A stretch of DNA of 8,859 bases from positions 48,022 to 56,880 of the forward strand of contig FR899884.1 of the NCBI GenBank assembly GCA_000437595.1. The letters run 5' to 3'. Below are positions 1 through 6,026 of this stretch, piece after piece. The stretch's first letter is position 1, and the number at the start of each line of letters is the position of its first letter. The notes beneath the pieces were generated by a model that saw only the letters and a program-made list of their open reading frames with translations, ran no database searches and had not been told where the DNA came from. The DNA is from Faecalibacterium sp. CAG:74 (lineage in GTDB: Bacteria; Bacillota; Clostridia; Christensenellales; Aristaeellaceae). Position numbers and translations under genes: made by a program.

Positions 1-158
1 TCGCCCGCCTGCGTCACGTCGGGCGCGATGGCCTCGACGAGCTTCTCGTCTCGATCCACCGCGAGCACCTCATGTCCCAATTCGCACAAGCTCCTCGCCA
101 CGCTCGACCCGAAGCGCCCCAAGCCCAGCACCACAAACGACTGCTTCTGTTTCTTCAT
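1..158 (-). CDS. ktrA: KtrA-type potassium uptake regulatory subunit (RCK domain), N-terminal 52 codons only
   Basis: This is the cytosolic gating subunit of a Ktr/Trk potassium uptake system. In the family it forms an octameric ring under the KtrB channel and senses ATP/ADP or NAD(H), often also c-di-AMP through a C-terminal domain not present here. The visible part is a Rossmann start: a beta strand, the nucleotide loop GLGRFG at residues 12-17, a helix, a second strand, and an acidic residue at its end (VDRD, Asp35) expected to bind ribose. The short basic lead-in and GLGRFGSSVA are more like single-domain KtrA than two-domain TrkA. The left edge cuts the gene, so length cannot be checked. 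The ATG at 156-158 is preceded by AGAAAGGAA with 6 nt of spacing. The partner channel gene ktrB is about 0.9 kb upstream, separated by a membrane protein gene. Confidence 0.88.
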   Translation of the reverse strand, partial: MKKQKQSFVVLGLGRFGSSVARSLCELGHEVLAVDRDEKLVEAIAPDVTQAG

Positions 159-164
159 AACAAT

Positions 165-178
165 TCCTTTCTGAAGGA
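165..178 (-). promoter_or_regulatory. Small hairpin covering the ktrA ribosome binding site
   Basis: On the minus strand TCCTT (178-174), a CAGA loop (173-170) and AAGGA (169-165) form a 5-bp hairpin whose right arm is the ktrA Shine-Dalgarno core. The start codon follows 6 nt later. It could lower or regulate translation, but a stem this short may be chance, because a C/T-rich run next to any Shine-Dalgarno sequence can pair with it. Confidence 0.25.
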
Positions 179-182
179 GGCG

Positions 183-252
183 CCAGAGGCTCTGCCTCTG
201 GACTCCGGCAGGGCTCTGCCCTGCACCTGCCAAAGGGTCTTCGACCCTCTGG
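183..252 (-). repeat. Intergenic block of three tandem hairpins, likely a dispersed repeat
   Basis: Three inverted repeats with 3-nt loops stand in a row: CCAGAGGC/GCCTCTGG (183-201, 8 bp), GCAGGGC/GCCCTGC (208-224, 7 bp) and AGGGTC/GACCCT (234-248). On the minus strand the third extends to 10 bp (230-252) through one G-U wobble, which suggests the minus-strand RNA is the selected form. A 12-bp direct repeat CCTCTGGACTCC occurs at 195-206 and 246-257. The block lies in the 212-nt gap between the 205-residue membrane protein gene and ktrA. Similar hairpin-rich, gene-poor blocks are familiar as multi-copy intergenic repeats in gut Clostridia, but copy number cannot be seen from one window. It might act as an attenuator or RNA stabiliser before ktrA. 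There is no T-run directly after any stem, so none is a standard intrinsic terminator. I see no convincing promoter in the rest of the gap (253-370). Confidence 0.7.
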
Positions 253-370
253 ACTCCCTTTTTCGCGATTGAGTTGAGCGCGACTGCATACAGCGCCCGC
301 GTGTTGATTGAGGGGACGGCGTGCAGGACAGTGTATGCGCCTGATGGGTCATTCCTGCATAACACTTCCC

Positions 371-988
371 TCATTCGTGTCCCGCCTGCGTCAACTTCTG
401 CTGATTTTCCACGTCCTCGTTGCGCTTCAGGGCTTCCGCCGCTTCATTCTGCTTCATTCCCAGAATTGATTGAGCCATGACCATCACGCACAGCCCCATC
501 AGTTCCATCGCCTGATAGAAGCTCCTTTCACCATAGCAAATCAGCATCCCCACGGCAAAAATCAGCACAGCAGTTTCCAGGCCGAATATGATTTTGTTCA
601 GGAGCATCATCGAATGGCTCATGCTCAGCGGCACAGACGCTGGCGAATTTTCTCGCATGTCGTTCACAAGTGCGCACTGGATGGCGGACATGAATCCCCA
701 GAAAAGCAGCTGATGCCGATTCCGCTCAATCGGGACAAATTGCAGCGCAACTGTCGTCAGCATCTGCACGATAATCAGTCCAAGTAAAATTTTCCATGCA
801 GTTTTTGTTGCGCCGCGCTTCCGGCAAATCAGCCACATCGCGCCCATGCCAAGGCCGATGACGCCGCACGCCGCATCCATCACCAGCCACCACGCCGTTT
901 CCTGCTGCACCAGCAGCACTGCGGCGTGCACCAAGACGACCAGCGTCAGCAGCATCGCCAGCACAGGAATAATCGGCTTCTTCGTCAT
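371..988 (-). CDS. Uncharacterised multi-spanning membrane protein (205 aa)
   Basis: I do not recognise this family. The protein is strongly hydrophobic, with likely membrane segments near residues 6-28, 33-55, 66-85, 93-110 (weaker), 127-152 and 157-178. Basic residues flank several of them: KK at 3-4, CRKRGATK at 55-62 and ERNRH at 88-92. The tail (about 180-205) is soluble, polar and Gln/Glu-rich, probably cytosolic. The start at 988 is supported by AAAGGAG with about 8 nt spacing, and by its own promoter at 1027-1055. It lies between ktrB and ktrA on the same strand, about 100 nt after ktrB and 212 nt before ktrA, so it may be co-transcribed with them and help potassium uptake, but that is only positional. 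No enzyme motif or transporter signature is visible. Hydrophobicity and codon pattern support a real gene. Confidence 0.75.
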   Translation of the reverse strand: MTKKPIIPVLAMLLTLVVLVHAAVLLVQQETAWWLVMDAACGVIGLGMGAMWLICRKRGATKTAWKILLGLIIVQMLTTVALQFVPIERNRHQLLFWGFMSAIQCALVNDMRENSPASVPLSMSHSMMLLNKIIFGLETAVLIFAVGMLICYGERSFYQAMELMGLCVMVMAQSILGMKQNEAAEALKRNEDVENQQKLTQAGHE

Positions 989-1026
989 ATTTCTCGCTCC
1001 TTTCGTTCTTCATCGGGATTACAGTC

Positions 1027-1055
1027 AGTATAGCAAAAAATCCCCGATTTTTCCA
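1027..1055 (-). promoter_or_regulatory. Probable sigma-A promoter with extended -10 for the 205-aa membrane protein gene
   Basis: Read on the minus strand, TGGAAA (1055-1050) and TATACT (1032-1027) are separated by 17 nt. The -10 box is preceded by TG and one base (TTGCTATACT), an extended -10 that makes up for the weak -35. Transcription would start near 1020, giving a leader of about 32 nt with AAAGGAG before the ATG at 988. It sits in the 106-nt gap downstream of ktrB. Confidence 0.55.
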
Positions 1056-1094
1056 GCATTTCTGATCGAAAAGTGCGTTTTCGCGTCTGAATTG

Positions 1095-2447
1095 TCACCC
1101 AATCGTAATCTCTTCCTCCGGGTAGCGAATCTTTGACGCATTGCGATTCTGCCGGCTCGCCAGCGCGCTTGCCATCGTCAGCGGACCGACACGCCCGAAG
1201 AACATCATCAGTGCCAGCACGGTTTTGCTGCCCGCCGTCAAGTTCGGCGTTCCAGCGCTGGACACGCCAACCGTCGCCATCGCGGAGAACGCCTCAAACA
1301 TCATGTCGAGGAACGGTTGCCCGTCGCCTTCCAGCAGCGTCAGCAGCATCGTTCCGCCCAGCGCCATTGCCAGCGAGATGCTCACAATTGCCAGCGCACG
1401 GCGAATCAGTCCCGGCGGAACGCGGCGACGCGCCAGCTGCACGTCCGCGTCGCCGCGGATGACCGACCAGACCGTCAGCGCCAGCACCGCAACGGTTGTC
1501 GTTTTCACGCCGCCGCCAGTGGACGCGGGCGACGCGCCGATGAACATCAGGATGATGCTCATCAGCTTGCTGGACTGTCGCATGGACGCGAGGTCAACCG
1601 AGTTGAAGCCTGCCGTGCGCATCGTTGTGGACTGCATGAGGGCGTTTACGAGTTTATTTCCCGCGCCGGAAATGCCGCCAAGCGTCGCCGGATTGCGCCA
1701 CTCGGTCAGGCAGAAGAACGTCATCCCCATCAAAAGCAGCACGCCCGTCATGCCCAGCACCAATCGGCTGTGGAGCGACAATTCTCGCCACTGGAAGCGC
1801 TGACGGGTGACCTCGCCCAGCACAGCGAACCCCGTACCGCCCAGCACAATCAGCGTGCTGATAGTCAGCAGCACCAACGGTTCATTTTGAAACGCGGTCA
1901 GGCTGGAGAAATGTCCGAAAAGGTCAAAGCCCGCGTTGCAGAACGCGCTGACGGCGTGGAAGATGCTGAAGTACACGCCCTTCCCCCAGCCCAGCAGCGG
2001 CACGAAGCGAATTGCAAGCAGTACCGCGCCGCCGCCCTCGATGACCAGCGCCGCCGTCAAGTACCAGCGCGTCAGGCGCACCAGCCCCGACATTCCGCTT
2101 GTATTCATGGATTCGCGCAGGAGCATCCGGTCGCGCAGACCGATTTTTCGTCCCAGCAGCATCATCGTCAGCGTCGCGAACGCCATGAAGCCCAGACCAC
2201 CAATCTGGATGAGCAAAAGCAGCGTCAGCTGCCCAAAGAGCGAAAAAGTCGTTCCAGTATCGACGGCTACAAGCCCCGTCACGCAGACCGCGCTCGTCGC
2301 CGTAAACAAGCCGTTGCCCAACCCGATGCTTCGTCCATTCTGCGCGGCGCACGGCAGCGACAGCAGCACGCCGCCCAGCACAATCAGCGCAAGAAATCCA
2401 AGCGCCATTACCCGTTCTGGACGCATCCAGCGGTTCTTCTTCCACAT
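1095..2447 (-). CDS. ktrB: KtrB/TrkH-family potassium channel subunit
   Basis: Integral membrane subunit that carries potassium (in many Ktr systems coupled to sodium), gated by a cytosolic RCK ring. All four pseudo-repeated pore loops with their filter glycines are visible (450-residue numbering): TSAVCVTGL at 51-59, CNAGFDLF at 170-177, TMRTAGFN at 275-282 and TVGVSSAG at 392-399. The intramembrane gate loop GASPASTGGGVKTTT is at 304-318. The C-terminus is short, as in KtrB, rather than the longer TrkH form. The open frame runs up to 2516 (473 codons), but a near-perfect sigma-A promoter lies inside that extension. I therefore place the start at the ATG at 2447-2445, preceded by AAGGA with 8 nt spacing. 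This gives 450 residues, close to the usual KtrB length. ATGs at 2456 and 2453 are in frame but lie too close to the ribosome binding site. The partner ktrA is separated from it by a membrane protein gene. Confidence 0.93.
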   Translation of the reverse strand: MWKKNRWMRPERVMALGFLALIVLGGVLLSLPCAAQNGRSIGLGNGLFTATSAVCVTGLVAVDTGTTFSLFGQLTLLLLIQIGGLGFMAFATLTMMLLGRKIGLRDRMLLRESMNTSGMSGLVRLTRWYLTAALVIEGGGAVLLAIRFVPLLGWGKGVYFSIFHAVSAFCNAGFDLFGHFSSLTAFQNEPLVLLTISTLIVLGGTGFAVLGEVTRQRFQWRELSLHSRLVLGMTGVLLLMGMTFFCLTEWRNPATLGGISGAGNKLVNALMQSTTMRTAGFNSVDLASMRQSSKLMSIILMFIGASPASTGGGVKTTTVAVLALTVWSVIRGDADVQLARRRVPPGLIRRALAIVSISLAMALGGTMLLTLLEGDGQPFLDMMFEAFSAMATVGVSSAGTPNLTAGSKTVLALMMFFGRVGPLTMASALASRQNRNASKIRYPEEEITIG

Positions 2448-2469
2448 CCGCATCATCCTTTCGGGGTCT

Positions 2470-2498
2470 ATTATACTGATTTGATGCGGCATTGTAAA
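2470..2498 (-). promoter_or_regulatory. Sigma-A promoter of ktrB
   Basis: On the minus strand TTTACA (2498-2493, 5/6 to TTGACA) and a perfect TATAAT (2475-2470) are 17 nt apart. Transcription should start near 2463, about 16 nt before the chosen ktrB ATG. This leaves room only for the Shine-Dalgarno sequence, and none for a c-di-AMP riboswitch of the kind found upstream of many ktr genes. The promoter overlaps the first codons of the longest ktrB open frame, which argues against the longer start. The remaining gap to spoIIE (2499-2603) shows no clear terminator. Confidence 0.75.
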
Positions 2499-2603
2499 GC
2501 CTTTCGTTTTCTTCATTTTCTGGACTGCTTCGCACCCATGTTAGCAGGTTTTGCATGCTCGTTCATTATGTTTGTCAGCCGATTTATGGGAAAGCACTTC
2601 ATG

Positions 2604-3011
2604 CTATTGATACATTTCCTCAATCTTCGCATCCACCCGCGCGCGAATCAAGCGCAGCACCAGCACAGTCTGGTCGTCGGCAGGAGCGGTGTCGCCGGAC
2701 TGCGCACCGGTCAAAATCGCGTTTGCGGCATCCTGCGCAGTTTCGAGCGTCAAGGCGTCGCGAATCGTCTCTTCCATGGACTGCCGATTTTCATAGGCAT
2801 CCTCCACGCCGTCGGAGAGCAGAATCAGCGTGTCCCCCTGATGCAGCTGCATCAGCTTTTCCCCGCTTTCGACGTTCTCCAGTATCCCCAGCGGCAGCGC
2901 GTCGCCGCCCAACAGCGACAAGCCTTCCGCCTGCATCAGGTAGCTGCCCGCCGCGCCGAGCTTGTCCAGCGATGCCTTGCCCGTCCACAAGTCCAGCAGG
3001 AACAAATCCAC
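2604..3011 (-). CDS. spoIIE: Out-of-frame C-terminal part of SpoIIE (PP2C domain end)
   Basis: This frame encodes the end of the SpoIIE phosphatase domain and is not an independent gene. It opens with VDLFLLDLWTGKA, the strand that follows TT in SpoIIE, then KLGAAGSYL and LPLGIL. Next comes GDTLILLSDGVEDA, with the third metal-binding aspartate, and finally APADDQTVLVLRLI with the fourth. All C-terminal PP2C landmarks are intact, which would be unexpected in an old pseudogene. The apparent GTG start at 3011 has no ribosome binding site of its own and lies inside the duplicated block. A gene caller would report it as a separate 135-residue phosphatase, which would be misleading. Confidence 0.9.
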   Translation of the reverse strand: MDLFLLDLWTGKASLDKLGAAGSYLMQAEGLSLLGGDALPLGILENVESGEKLMQLHQGDTLILLSDGVEDAYENRQSMEETIRDALTLETAQDAANAILTGAQSGDTAPADDQTVLVLRLIRARVDAKIEEMYQ

Positions 3012-4971
3012 CGTCGTGAACCGACAAGCCCACCAGGAACAAACCCCCCGTCGTGACCCGCTCTCCCTGCCCCGCCAGCAGCATCATGCCGTTGACCGCC
3101 GTAAGCGTCTGCGCCCGGTCATACCCGGCATCCAGACACATCCGCAGCAGCTCCACCGCCTGACGCGATTCCAGCGCCGCCTGATTCCCGTGCCCCATGC
3201 CGTCGGACAGCGCCGCCACGAATCGCCCGTCCTGCAACTGCCCCAGCGAAAACGTATCGCCGCAGATATCCGCGCCTGCGATGCACCGGCTCGCCGCACC
3301 CGCCTCCACCATCATCAGTGGCATTTCCGTCAGGCGGACATGCGCCCGCTCGCGCTCGGCAATCGTCATCGGCTTGCCAAGGCATCGGCTTGTGATGCCG
3401 CACAACTGCGCCGCCTGCTCATCCGCGCTGCCCGCGCCGTGCAATTCATAGGCTACCTGCAAGTGCCCATCCACCTGCCGCACAAACGACAGGCGCGCCA
3501 TTGCTTCCTCCTCCGCCAAGGCGTGGCGGAGCTTGCGCGCGTACTGCTCATCCCACCAACTTTCGCCGCTGGACAGCGCTGCCAGATGCCTTGCGCTGCC
3601 CGAAAGCGCAGTGAGATGCGTCACCAGCATGTCCCGCTGCTGACACGCTCGCCGGATAATGCGCTGCTCGTCCGCGTTCTCAGCGCGCAGCAGATTCATG
3701 CTGTCCATCAGCTGATACAGCCGTGCGCACCCCAGTCCCCGAAGTGATTCAAGCCGCTGTGCCCACACCTCGTCCGACGCCTCGTGCGCTTTCCAGATGT
3801 ATTCGGCGCGGCTCTGTCCCAATTCTGTGTTCATGCACCCGCACGACGCCCGCTCCGGGCAGGAGGCGCACAGATGCTCTTCCCACCACTGCGGCGTGCG
3901 CTTTTCGCCCAGTCCCACGGGCGACGGCACAGCGCGCGCCATATCGCCGACCGTCTTTTCCCAGCGGCGGAGGGCATAGGCAGCATACGCATCCCCCGGC
4001 GCATCGGGCAGCGGATGAAACCGCCGCGTCTGCTGACGGAGAAATTCGTCTGCCTCCCGCGGCAGCACACCCATGATGAGCGGAGCAGCCGCCGCCGCGC
4101 CCAAGGCTCCCCACGCGATTGTTCCCGTGTACGCCAGCATTCCGCCCATTCCCAGCGCAAACAGTATGCACGGCACCATCCGCCGCCCGGTCATCTGCCC
4201 CATGCCCGCGAGGAAACCGCCCAGTGACAGCGCGACCGTCACGCTCAGCGGAAGTCCCTGCAAAGCCAGCGTCACGCCCGCCATCAGCCCCATCACGCAG
4301 CCGGGGCACACACCCAGATACACCGCTGCCGCCATCGTCATCAGCCCCGCCGCCGTCACGCCAAGGTTTACATACGGCAGCATCATCCGCGCGCCGCCGC
4401 ACAAGAGCATCAGCAGCAGATACCCAACCGACAGTCGGCTTTCGAGCGTCTCGAAACTTTTGCCGCCGCGGATGCTCTCAATCGCGCGGCGCATGACCGG
4501 CGCGGAGAGCGTTCCCAGCAGAATGGTGCCGATGCCAAAGAGCAGCGTCGCCGCCGACCCTTGCCACACGCCGATGATTGCCCCCGGCAGCAGCGCCAAG
4601 CTCGTCGCAATCAGCGGGAACGCGCCGTTTCTCTGCCTAAGCACATGCGGCGAGAGCAGCACCAGCACCGCGCCGATGAGCAGCTCCCAGCGCGTCGTCA
4701 GTCCCCAGAGCATCCGCATCAAAAACGCCGCTGCGATGCCCAGTGACACCGGGTACGTCACCAGCCCGCACGACGCTGCCGCCATGCCGTACGCCGCCCA
4801 CGCCCCCGCCGACACGCCGCATATGTCCGAGAACGCGAGTGCAAACCCCGGCGCAGCCCCCAGCAGGATTCTGCCCGTCTGCCGCAGGATTTTCCGCCCC
4901 GTGCCGCTTTTGTATGCGCTCCGCCACGCTGTCCATGCCGCCTTCTTCTCCCGTGTCAGCACTTCGGTCAT
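2604..4971 (-). CDS. spoIIE: Stage II sporulation protein E (PP2C phosphatase), frameshifted as written
   Basis: SpoIIE is a membrane-bound serine phosphatase at the asymmetric septum. It dephosphorylates the anti-anti-sigma factor SpoIIAA, which frees sigma-F in the forespore. Residues about 32-302 are a series of roughly ten hydrophobic segments. The middle region holds a cysteine cluster CASCPERASCGC (368-379), seen in clostridial SpoIIE. The PP2C domain begins near 550, with the metal-binding motifs DICGD (568-572) and LSDGMGHG (588-595). The first reading frame departs from the family after GQGERVTT (about residue 641) and runs on to a stop at 2791. The rest of the domain continues in another frame to 2604. 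Removing one copy of a 37-bp tandem duplication restores a single frame of exactly 777 codons (776 residues, against about 827 in Bacillus subtilis). The start at 4971 has GGGAGGGG at good spacing. It may be truly broken or an assembly error. Confidence 0.92.
2987..3060 (-). repeat. 37-bp imperfect tandem duplication inside spoIIE
   Basis: On the minus strand, block A (3060-3024) and block B (3023-2987) align over 37 nt without gaps, with 32 identities. Both follow the pattern CGG-N-TCACGACGG-N-GG-N-TTTGTTCCTG-N-TGG-N-CTTGT. In block A every differing base is G and follows a G. Block B has T, T, A, C, A at these places and matches the expected SpoIIE protein. The length is not a multiple of three, so it shifts the frame. 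A mis-assembled poor-quality read end or a real recent duplication could both produce it; the one-sided mismatches favour error. Confidence 0.9.
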
Positions 4972-5000
4972 GCCTGTCCCCTCCCTTGCCGTAGGGAATC

Positions 5001-5034
5001 ATAATACGGCAATCAAGCGGGCAAAAGCGTCGAA
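5001..5034 (-). promoter_or_regulatory. Possible spoIIE promoter with a Spo0A-like box
   Basis: In the 95-nt gap between the upstream terminator and spoIIE, the minus strand has TATTAT (5006-5001) as a possible -10, with no good sigma-A -35. Around the -35 position the plus strand reads CGTCGAA (5028-5034), 6/7 to the Spo0A box TGTCGAA. In Bacillus subtilis spoIIE is activated by phosphorylated Spo0A bound near a poor -35, so the arrangement fits. A 6/7 match to a 7-mer is weak evidence by itself. Confidence 0.35.
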
Positions 5035-5066
5035 GCAGGGGGCGGTTTTTTCGCGAATTTGGGGAG

Positions 5067-5102
5067 AAAAAAGCCCGCTGACGTTTCTTGCGCCAGCGGG
5101 CT
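5067..5102 (-). terminator. Intrinsic terminator of the AAA ATPase operon
   Basis: On the minus strand AGCCCGCTG (5102-5094) pairs with CAGCGGGCT (5080-5072). The stem continues inward for three more pairs, one of them a G-U wobble, around a 7-nt loop (5090-5084). Six Ts follow, overlapping the end of the stem (5072-5067). It lies 11 nt after the restored stop of the small operon gene (5114) and 95 nt before spoIIE, and so separates the two units. The G-U wobble supports the minus strand as the working direction. Confidence 0.88.
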
Positions 5103-5113
5103 GAAATGCGGGT

Positions 5114-5322
5114 TCAGGAATCTGTTTTGGCAAAGCAAACCGTTTGCCCCTTCATGGAGATTTTCTGGACTTGCAGCCGTATGCCGTCAGTTCCTTCTTG
5201 TATTGCAGAAAGGAATGGTCTATTGGAATGCCCGCAATCTGCTGAATTTCGTCGAAGGAAAGCGTCAGCAGCGGTGCAGACTGAGAACGCACATAGTCCC
5301 AGAGGGCATTATACTTGCTCAT
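5114..5322 (-). pseudogene. Small MSKY-type protein gene, third in the AAA operon, apparently frameshifted
   Basis: The ATG at 5322-5320 overlaps the stop of the previous gene as ATGA. The frame reads MSKYNALWDYVR, then LSFDEIQQIAGIPIDHSF and LQYKKELTAYG, and stops at 5152 after 56 residues. This resembles a family of small stand-alone proteins that I recall in Clostridia (start MSKY..LW.Y, a L.F.EIE.I.G.PIDHSFL core, end GKISMK.QTVIF). It also recalls the DUF7662 type starting MSKYDPL. The expected ending is present in another frame just downstream: QKISMKGQTVCFAKTDS, stop at 5114-5116. One missing base at about 5167-5172, in the run encoding CKSRK, would restore a 69-residue protein. The terminator begins 11 nt after that second stop, which supports the longer version. 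Function is unknown. It could be a sequencing error, a true mutation, or less likely a genuine shorter protein. Confidence 0.72.
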
Positions 5323-6026
5323 GCTTCCTTCAACTGCCCCACAAACGTCACCGGATCAACAAACTGGAAGCGCGCGTTCTGCATGGCGCTGCGCGGGAAA
5401 TCGACGCGCTTGATGGGCTGCTCCTTCTGCGTCGCGGTCACGATGACGTGCGTCACGGGCAGCGTCGCGAACAAGTCCCGCGCGATCCGCAGCGACAAGC
5501 CGCACAAGTAGTGTTCGCCGTCGCTGTCCAGCAGGTCGTCCCGGACGGCAAACGTTGCCAGCATCACGTCCGCATCGCGCGTCGCGACGGAGAGCGACGA
5601 CGTGTAGGGCGCAAGGTCGCCCATCGGGTCAACGGCTTTCAGCACACCAAGGTATGCCGCCGTGTCGCCGGAGAGCACTTTAGCGGCATATTGGCGGTAG
5701 AGTGCCCACTTTTCCGCTGAAACCAGACCGTCAGTCGGTATTGGGGAGGACAGCACTTCCGTCCAGTCGATGGGTTCATCCCCCACTTTCCACAGTTCGG
5801 TAAAGGGCAGCGATTTTTCGTCCGCATAGGTGGCTTTGGGTGCTGAATCGGCGGATTTTGCGGGATTCTGCGCGGTTTGCGGTGCGTGGGGCGCGGTCGG
5901 TTCGTCCCGAACCGCGGTCGGTTTTTCCGCCGGAACGGTTTCGGGAACGCTTGCCCACAAGTCCTGCGCAATATCCGCCATGTCGCTGAGTATCGACCCG
6001 CGGCGGCGCGGTGAATAGCCTGTCAT
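5319..6026 (-). CDS. Uncharacterised 235-aa protein, second gene of the AAA operon
   Basis: I cannot assign a function. Residues 1-27 form a short basic then amphipathic start (YSPRRRGSILSDMADIAQDLW). Residues about 28-68 are rich in Pro, Ala and Glu and are probably a disordered linker. A folded part follows: an alpha-helical stretch (about 74-133), then an alpha/beta region with ATRDADVMLATFAVRDD (148-164), a helix LCGLSLRIARDLFATLP (174-190), a strand VTHVIVTAT (191-199) and RVDFPRSAMQ...FVDPVTFVGQL at the end. That tail resembles, from memory, the C-terminal domain of several uncharacterised bacterial proteins in which a RIAREIF-like helix and a VIVNA-like strand precede a DP motif; I could not check this. 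The start overlaps the ATPase stop as ATGA, with AAGGAGG (6040-6034) inside that gene, so translation is likely coupled. No signal peptide or membrane segment is seen. It may be an adaptor or substrate of the ATPase. Confidence 0.85.
   Translation of the reverse strand: MTGYSPRRRGSILSDMADIAQDLWASVPETVPAEKPTAVRDEPTAPHAPQTAQNPAKSADSAPKATYADEKSLPFTELWKVGDEPIDWTEVLSSPIPTDGLVSAEKWALYRQYAAKVLSGDTAAYLGVLKAVDPMGDLAPYTSSLSVATRDADVMLATFAVRDDLLDSDGEHYLCGLSLRIARDLFATLPVTHVIVTATQKEQPIKRVDFPRSAMQNARFQFVDPVTFVGQLKEA

Noticed and set aside
155..352. Minus-strand open frame of 65 codons in the ktrA leader
   Set aside because: Most of it translates the hairpin repeat (ESRGSKTLWQVQG and similar), lacks a good ribosome binding site, and overlaps the ktrA start. 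It is a by-product of the repeat.
1036..1052. AT-rich hairpin AAAAATC/GATTTTT after ktrB as a terminator
   Set aside because: The 7-bp stem is almost all A-T and lies within the promoter of the next gene, so it is too weak to call.
2517..2603. Terminator or second promoter between spoIIE and ktrB
   Set aside because: Only 3-4 bp inverted repeats and no T-run are present, and no -35/-10 pair is better than the one at 2470-2498.
2448..2603. c-di-AMP (ydaO-type) riboswitch upstream of ktrB
   Set aside because: The predicted leader is only about 16 nt, far too short, and no long structured region is seen upstream.
2604..3011. Separate stand-alone PP2C phosphatase gene
   Set aside because: It is the displaced end of spoIIE. 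Removing one copy of the 37-bp repeat joins it in frame, and it has no ribosome binding site of its own.
1317..3056. Long plus-strand open frame (579 codons) spanning ktrB and the end of spoIIE
   Set aside because: It runs across two recognised minus-strand genes and the gap between them, and its protein has composition typical of antisense reading and no recognisable domain.
4073..5104. Plus-strand open frame of 343 codons opposite the spoIIE start
   Set aside because: It is antisense to SpoIIE membrane segments and also crosses the terminator at 5067-5102. No ribosome binding site or motif supports it.
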